A stretch of 51,102 nt of DNA from Actinomycetota bacterium. Its GTDB lineage: Bacteria > Actinomycetota > Actinomycetes > Mycobacteriales > Pseudonocardiaceae. Both the position numbers and the translations under genes were made by a program. Shown here piece by piece: positions 47,485 through 51,102 of the stretch; position 1 is the stretch's first letter, and each line of letters starts with the position of its first letter. The stretch is from assembly GCA_021324675.1 (NCBI GenBank), contig JAJPIR010000066.1:1-51102 (forward strand), read 5' to 3'. The notes under the pieces are model-generated. The model did no database searches. It saw nothing but the letters and a program-made list of their open reading frames with translations, and was not told where the DNA came from.

Positions 47485-50036
47485 TGCGAGCACTGCGCCG
47501 CTTTACCGTCCGTGCCCAACTACCTGAGCCACTGGCGCCGCTGGAGACGCTGGCCACCAACCTCCGGTGGACCTGGCACCAGCCCACCCAGGACCTGTTC
47601 GCTTCGCTGGACGAACGCACCTGGGCTGCGGTCAACGGCGATCCAGTGCGGCTTCTGGGAGAGATCGCCCCCCGGCGGTTGAGCACGCTGGCCACTGACG
47701 AGACGGTGGTGGCCCGCACCGCGGCGCTGGCCCAAGACCTGCGCCGGTACCTGGACGAACCCCGCTGGTACCAGCAACACTCCGGCAAGCTTCCGCGAGC
47801 GATCGCGTACTTCTCCATGGAGTTCGGCGTCTCGGAGGTGCTGCCCTTCTACTCCGGCGGCCTCGGCGTCCTCGCAGGTGACCATCTCAAGGCTGCGTCG
47901 GATCTTGGCCTGCCGCTGATCGGGGTCGGACTGCTCTACGGCTCGGGATATTTCCGCCAGTCGTTGTCGCTGGACGGCTGGCAGTTGGAGCATTATCCGG
48001 CACTGGACCCGCAGGGCCTGCCGCTGAGCCTGATGGTGGACGAGGCAGCTGCGCCGCTGCTGGTCGAAGTCGGCATGCCCGGCGCCCGGCTGCTGCGGGC
48101 CCGCATCTGGCGGGCTGACATCGGGCGGGTGCCGTTGCTGCTGCTGGACTCCGATATCGAGGAAAATTCCGACGAGCTGCGCGGGGTCACTGATCGGCTC
48201 TACGGTGGCGACCAGGCTCACCGGATCACCCAGGAGATCCTCGCTGGGATCGGCGGGGTTCGTGCGGTGCGGCTGTTCTGCAAGCTCACCGGCCATCCCG
48301 AACCTGAGGTGTTTCACACCAACGAAGGCCATTGCGGGTTCCTCGGCCTGGAACGGATCCGCGAGCTGGTCAGCGCAGAAGGGTTGAGCTTTGACGAGGC
48401 CCTGACGGCCATCCGGGCCGGGACCGTGTTCACCACCCATACGCCAGTGCCCGCCGGGATTGATCGTTTCCCGGTTGATCTGGTCCGGCGCCACTTCGGG
48501 GAATCGTCTGGCGAGGTCGCGCTGGTACCGGGCGTCAACGTTGATCGGGTGCTGGCGCTGGGCGCCGAGCCGGGTACGGGGATGTTCAACATGGCGCACA
48601 TGGGGCTTCGCCTGGCCCAGCGCGCCAACGGCGTCTCCCAGCTGAATGGCGCCGTCTCCCGGGCGATGTTCCGCAGTCTGTGGCCGCAGTTCGACGTTGA
48701 CGAAGTACCGATCGGATCGGTCACCAACGGGGTGCACGGATCAACCTGGACGGCGCGGGAGATCGTCGACCTGCTCGGGGAAAGTAGCAACGGGGACAAC
48801 GGGACGGCAGCGCTGTCGGTACCTGACACCGTGCTGTGGAACTTGCGCTGCACACTCCGCGCGAAACTGGTCGAAGAAGTGCGCAGGCGGGTCCGGGCCG
48901 CCTGGTTGGAGCGCGGCGCATCGGCCCCGGAGCTGGGTTGGACCTCGCGGGTTTTCGATCCCCAGGTGCTCACCATCGGTTTTGCCCGGCGGGTTCCCAC
49001 TTACAAGCGCCTGACGCTGATGCTGCGGGATCGCGAGCGGCTCCGGGCGCTGTTGCTCGACCCTGTCCACCCGGTCCAGCTGATCATCGCCGGCAAGTCG
49101 CACCCTGCTGACGATGGCGGCAAGGCGCTGATCCAGCAGGTCGTGCAGTTCGCCGATTCCCCAGACGTCCGGCACCGGATGGTGTTCCTGCCCGACTACG
49201 ACATGTCAATGGCCCGGTACCTGTACTGGGGCTGCGATGTGTGGCTGAACAACCCGCTTCGACCGCTGGAAGCGTGCGGCACGTCGGGGATGAAATCGGC
49301 GCTCAATGGCGGGCTGAACCTGTCCATCCGGGACGGCTGGTGGGACCAGCTCTACGACGGCAAGAACGGCTGGGCGATCCCGACTGCCGATGGTGTCGAG
49401 AATCCGGACCGGCGTGACACCCTGGAGGCCAACGCCCTCTACGAGCTGATCGCCACCCAGGTCGCTCCTCAGTTCTACGAGCGGGGCCCGGACGGGGCGC
49501 CAACCAGCTGGATCTCCCTGGTACGCCACGTCCTGGCCACACTGAGCCCGCAGGTGCAGGCGTCGCGGATGGTGCAGGAATACGTGGAGCGGCTGTATGC
49601 ACCGGCCGCGGCGTCAGCGTCCGAGGTGGTGGATGGCGACTTTGCCGGAGCTCGCACCTTGGCCCAATACCGCTCGCGGGTCGGCGCTGCGTGGCCGGCG
49701 GTGCGTGTCGGGCAGGTAGGTATCTCAGGTTTGCCCGACACTCCAACCCTAGGCTCGGAGATGACCATCCGTGCTGCCGTCGCGTTGGGCGGGCTGCAGG
49801 CGTGCGACGTGCAGGTCCAGGCCGTGGTGGGCCGCGTCGACGATGGCGATGAGTTGCGGGACCCGCTCGTCGTGACGATGAACCCGCTTGGTGACGCGGA
49901 TGGTGATGGCACCCGGTTCGAGGCGACCGTGCGCTTGCCCCACGCCGGTCTGGTCGGTTACACCGTCCGCGTCCTGCCCAACCATCCCCTGATGGCCACC
50001 CCTGCCGAGTTCGGCCTCCTCCACCTCGCCACCTAA
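47484..50036 (+). CDS. glgP: Alpha-glucan (glycogen/maltodextrin) phosphorylase
   Basis: Releases glucose-1-phosphate from the non-reducing ends of alpha-glucan. The 850-residue sequence is of the short GT35 type seen in actinobacteria and archaea: NLRWTWHQPTQDLFASLD near the start, AYFSMEFGVSEVLPFYSGGLGVLAGDHLKAASDLG, FHTNEGHCGF, FTTHTPVPAG and the PLP-lysine loop EACGTSGMKSALNGGLNLS near 597. The last ~120 residues form an extra beta-rich domain. The GTG at 47484 is the only sensible start. Divergent from glgE, it represents the breakdown side of the glucan locus; glgX lies downstream on the other strand. Confidence 0.95.
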   Translation: MRALRRFTVRAQLPEPLAPLETLATNLRWTWHQPTQDLFASLDERTWAAVNGDPVRLLGEIAPRRLSTLATDETVVARTAALAQDLRRYLDEPRWYQQHSGKLPRAIAYFSMEFGVSEVLPFYSGGLGVLAGDHLKAASDLGLPLIGVGLLYGSGYFRQSLSLDGWQLEHYPALDPQGLPLSLMVDEAAAPLLVEVGMPGARLLRARIWRADIGRVPLLLLDSDIEENSDELRGVTDRLYGGDQAHRITQEILAGIGGVRAVRLFCKLTGHPEPEVFHTNEGHCGFLGLERIRELVSAEGLSFDEALTAIRAGTVFTTHTPVPAGIDRFPVDLVRRHFGESSGEVALVPGVNVDRVLALGAEPGTGMFNMAHMGLRLAQRANGVSQLNGAVSRAMFRSLWPQFDVDEVPIGSVTNGVHGSTWTAREIVDLLGESSNGDNGTAALSVPDTVLWNLRCTLRAKLVEEVRRRVRAAWLERGASAPELGWTSRVFDPQVLTIGFARRVPTYKRLTLMLRDRERLRALLLDPVHPVQLIIAGKSHPADDGGKALIQQVVQFADSPDVRHRMVFLPDYDMSMARYLYWGCDVWLNNPLRPLEACGTSGMKSALNGGLNLSIRDGWWDQLYDGKNGWAIPTADGVENPDRRDTLEANALYELIATQVAPQFYERGPDGAPTSWISLVRHVLATLSPQVQASRMVQEYVERLYAPAAASASEVVDGDFAGARTLAQYRSRVGAAWPAVRVGQVGISGLPDTPTLGSEMTIRAAVALGGLQACDVQVQAVVGRVDDGDELRDPLVVTMNPLGDADGDGTRFEATVRLPHAGLVGYTVRVLPNHPLMATPAEFGLLHLAT

Positions 50037-50067
50037 GCCCCTCACGTGGCCCCTGGGGACGCACTGA

Positions 50068-50143
50068 CGTGAGCTCGACGGGAGCGACATTTTCCGCGCT
50101 AAAAATGTCGGTGGCGTCGAGTTCACGGCGCGATTCGGCGACA
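50068..50143. repeat. Palindromic intergenic repeat, copy 2
   Basis: Outer arms (CGTGAGCTCGACGG and CGTCGAGTTCACG) and the tail GCGCGATTCGGCGACA match copy 1 at 9935-10010. The inner stem differs: here ACATTTT pairs with AAAATGT around CCGCGCTA. It sits between the ends of the convergent glgP and glgX genes and may serve as a bidirectional terminator. Confidence 0.8.
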
Positions 50144-50181
50144 TCGAGCAGATGTCGCGCCAGGCACACGAGCTGTGATGG

Positions 50182-51102
50182 TCACCGTATCGCCCGATAA
50201 ACGAGGACAGTCCGAGCAGGGATGGTCACCCGGGTGCCGGGGCGGCGGCTGCGCGGGTGCACGGGCAGGCCGTCCGGGGAGTCGGTGTCCAGCACCGGTT
50301 CGAAGCGGTGCCCGTATTCCGGGCCCGGCAGGGTGAACATGATCGGATTGGCCGCCGCGTGCAGCACCACTAGCCATGAGTCAGTGGCCGCTACCGGGGG
50401 ATGAGATCGCACGTCGGTGCCGTCGATCCACATGCCAAGGGTTTGTTGGCTGCCATCGCGCCAGTCGCCGAGGTGCATGGGGCGTCCCTCTGGGTGCAAC
50501 CACACCAGATCAGGAGTGCCGCCAGGAGTGGTCCGGCCTTCGAAGAACTCGGGTTGGCGCAGGGCGGGTGTGGTGTTGCGCAGCGCGAGCAGGCGATGGG
50601 TGAACTCTGAGAACATTTCGGCGTCCGGCTCAGCTGACCAGTCCAGCCACGAGGTTCCATCGTCCAGCGAGTACGGATTGTTGTTGCCACCCTGGGTGCG
50701 CCAGCGCTCGTCGCCGGCCAGCAGCATGGGGGTCCCGGTGGACAGCGCCAGGGTGGCGAGCAGGTTACGTGCCTGGCGGCCGCGCAGGCTGCGCACGGCC
50801 CGATCGTCGGTGTCCCCTTCGGCACCGCAATTCCAGGAGCGGTTGTCGTCGGTGCCGTCGGTGCCGCCCTCGCCGTTGGCGTCGTTGTGCTTGCGGTTGT
50901 AGGAGACCAGGTCCCGCAGCGTGAACCCGTCGTGCGCGGTGATGAAGTTGATCGACGCCCACGGCCGGCGCCCGTTGGCCGCGTAGAGGTCCGAGCTGCC
51001 GGCCAGCCGGGACGCGAGTTCGCTGACGCCTGGAACGCCACGCCAGAAATCGCGTACGACATCGCGGTAGCGCCCGTTCCACTCGCTGAAATCAGGGGGG
51101 AA
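50182..51102 (-). CDS. glgX: Glycogen debranching enzyme GlgX, C-terminal part (5'-truncated by window edge)
   Basis: Isoamylase-type GH13 enzyme that removes alpha-1,6 branches. The frame is open through to 51102, so the gene starts beyond the window. The visible ~306 residues begin FSEWNGRYRDVVRDFWRG and include ASINFITAHDGFTLRDLVSYN (the conserved catalytic-site His-Asp) and KHNDANGEGG. MLLAGDERWRTQGGNNNPY with WLDWSAEPDAEMFSEF follows, then the C-terminal beta domain ending VYRAIR. These are standard GlgX/TreX landmarks. It converges on glgP with the palindromic repeat between them. Confidence 0.95.
   Translation of the reverse strand, partial: FPPDFSEWNGRYRDVVRDFWRGVPGVSELASRLAGSSDLYAANGRRPWASINFITAHDGFTLRDLVSYNRKHNDANGEGGTDGTDDNRSWNCGAEGDTDDRAVRSLRGRQARNLLATLALSTGTPMLLAGDERWRTQGGNNNPYSLDDGTSWLDWSAEPDAEMFSEFTHRLLALRNTTPALRQPEFFEGRTTPGGTPDLVWLHPEGRPMHLGDWRDGSQQTLGMWIDGTDVRSHPPVAATDSWLVVLHAAANPIMFTLPGPEYGHRFEPVLDTDSPDGLPVHPRSRRPGTRVTIPARTVLVYRAIR

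Overview
The window comes from a high-GC Gram-positive bacterium (Actinomycetota). The evidence is an actinobacterial-type ATP synthase operon, a NucS/EndoMS mismatch endonuclease in place of MutS/MutL, a MurA with Asp in place of the catalytic Cys (as in mycobacteria), crotonyl-CoA carboxylase/reductase with ethylmalonyl-CoA mutase, and the GlgE alpha-glucan pathway. Several genes appear leaderless and many are coupled by 4-base ATGA or GTGA overlaps. I cannot fix the genus from sequence alone; the flavour is Frankiales/Pseudonocardiales/Mycobacteriales.

Layout. (1) 1-3427: the end of the atp operon (atpA partial, atpG, atpD, atpC). (2) 3430-7000: a PduO-type cobalamin adenosyltransferase facing away from murA, then an acyl-CoA ligase. 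(3) 7041-22821: an acyl-CoA block, with interruptions. It encodes ethylmalonyl-CoA mutase, a crotonase-fold protein, a tandem-duplicated 3-hydroxybutyryl-CoA dehydrogenase, crotonyl-CoA carboxylase/reductase (Ccr), an epimerase, acetyl-CoA acetyltransferase, the MeaB chaperone and an isobutyryl-CoA mutase large subunit. Together these cover acetyl-CoA to acetoacetyl-CoA, 3-hydroxybutyryl-CoA, ethylmalonyl-CoA and methylsuccinyl-CoA, plus butyryl/isobutyryl-CoA interconversion. The adenosyltransferase and MeaB would load and protect the B12 mutases. NucS, an aldehyde dehydrogenase, an FmdB-type protein, a DivIVA-like coiled coil, a MarR regulator and a thiamine-binding-type protein are interspersed. 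(4) 22866-26748: a thioredoxin/TPR protein, then an EamA-PNPOx fusion and a MocR regulator that diverge with overlapping start codons.

(5) 26749-34030: an accessory region. It holds a Thr/Gly-rich small protein with a strong terminator, an AT-richer gene-poor stretch with a 34-residue hydrophobic peptide gene and a large hairpin, and a minus-strand cluster (acyl carrier protein, glycosyltransferase, alpha/beta hydrolase, cytochrome P450). The first two genes of that cluster each carry what looks like a single-base frameshift. (6) 34031-36163: a PAS-GGDEF-EAL protein with degenerate motifs. (7) 36305-51102: the alpha-glucan/trehalose locus (glgB, mak, treS, glgE, glgP, glgX). Inserted between treS and glgE is an aromatic-carotenoid-like cassette (Rieske protein, CrtU-like desaturase, methyltransferase). 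The last two of these are chained to glgE by 4-base overlaps.

Non-coding structures of note are two copies of one palindromic intergenic repeat about 40 kb apart, four 21-22 base tandem units between meaB and the marR gene, a 16-bp perfect palindrome at the mocR/eamA junction, and two long hairpins in the accessory region. No tRNA, rRNA, CRISPR array or intact mobile element was seen.
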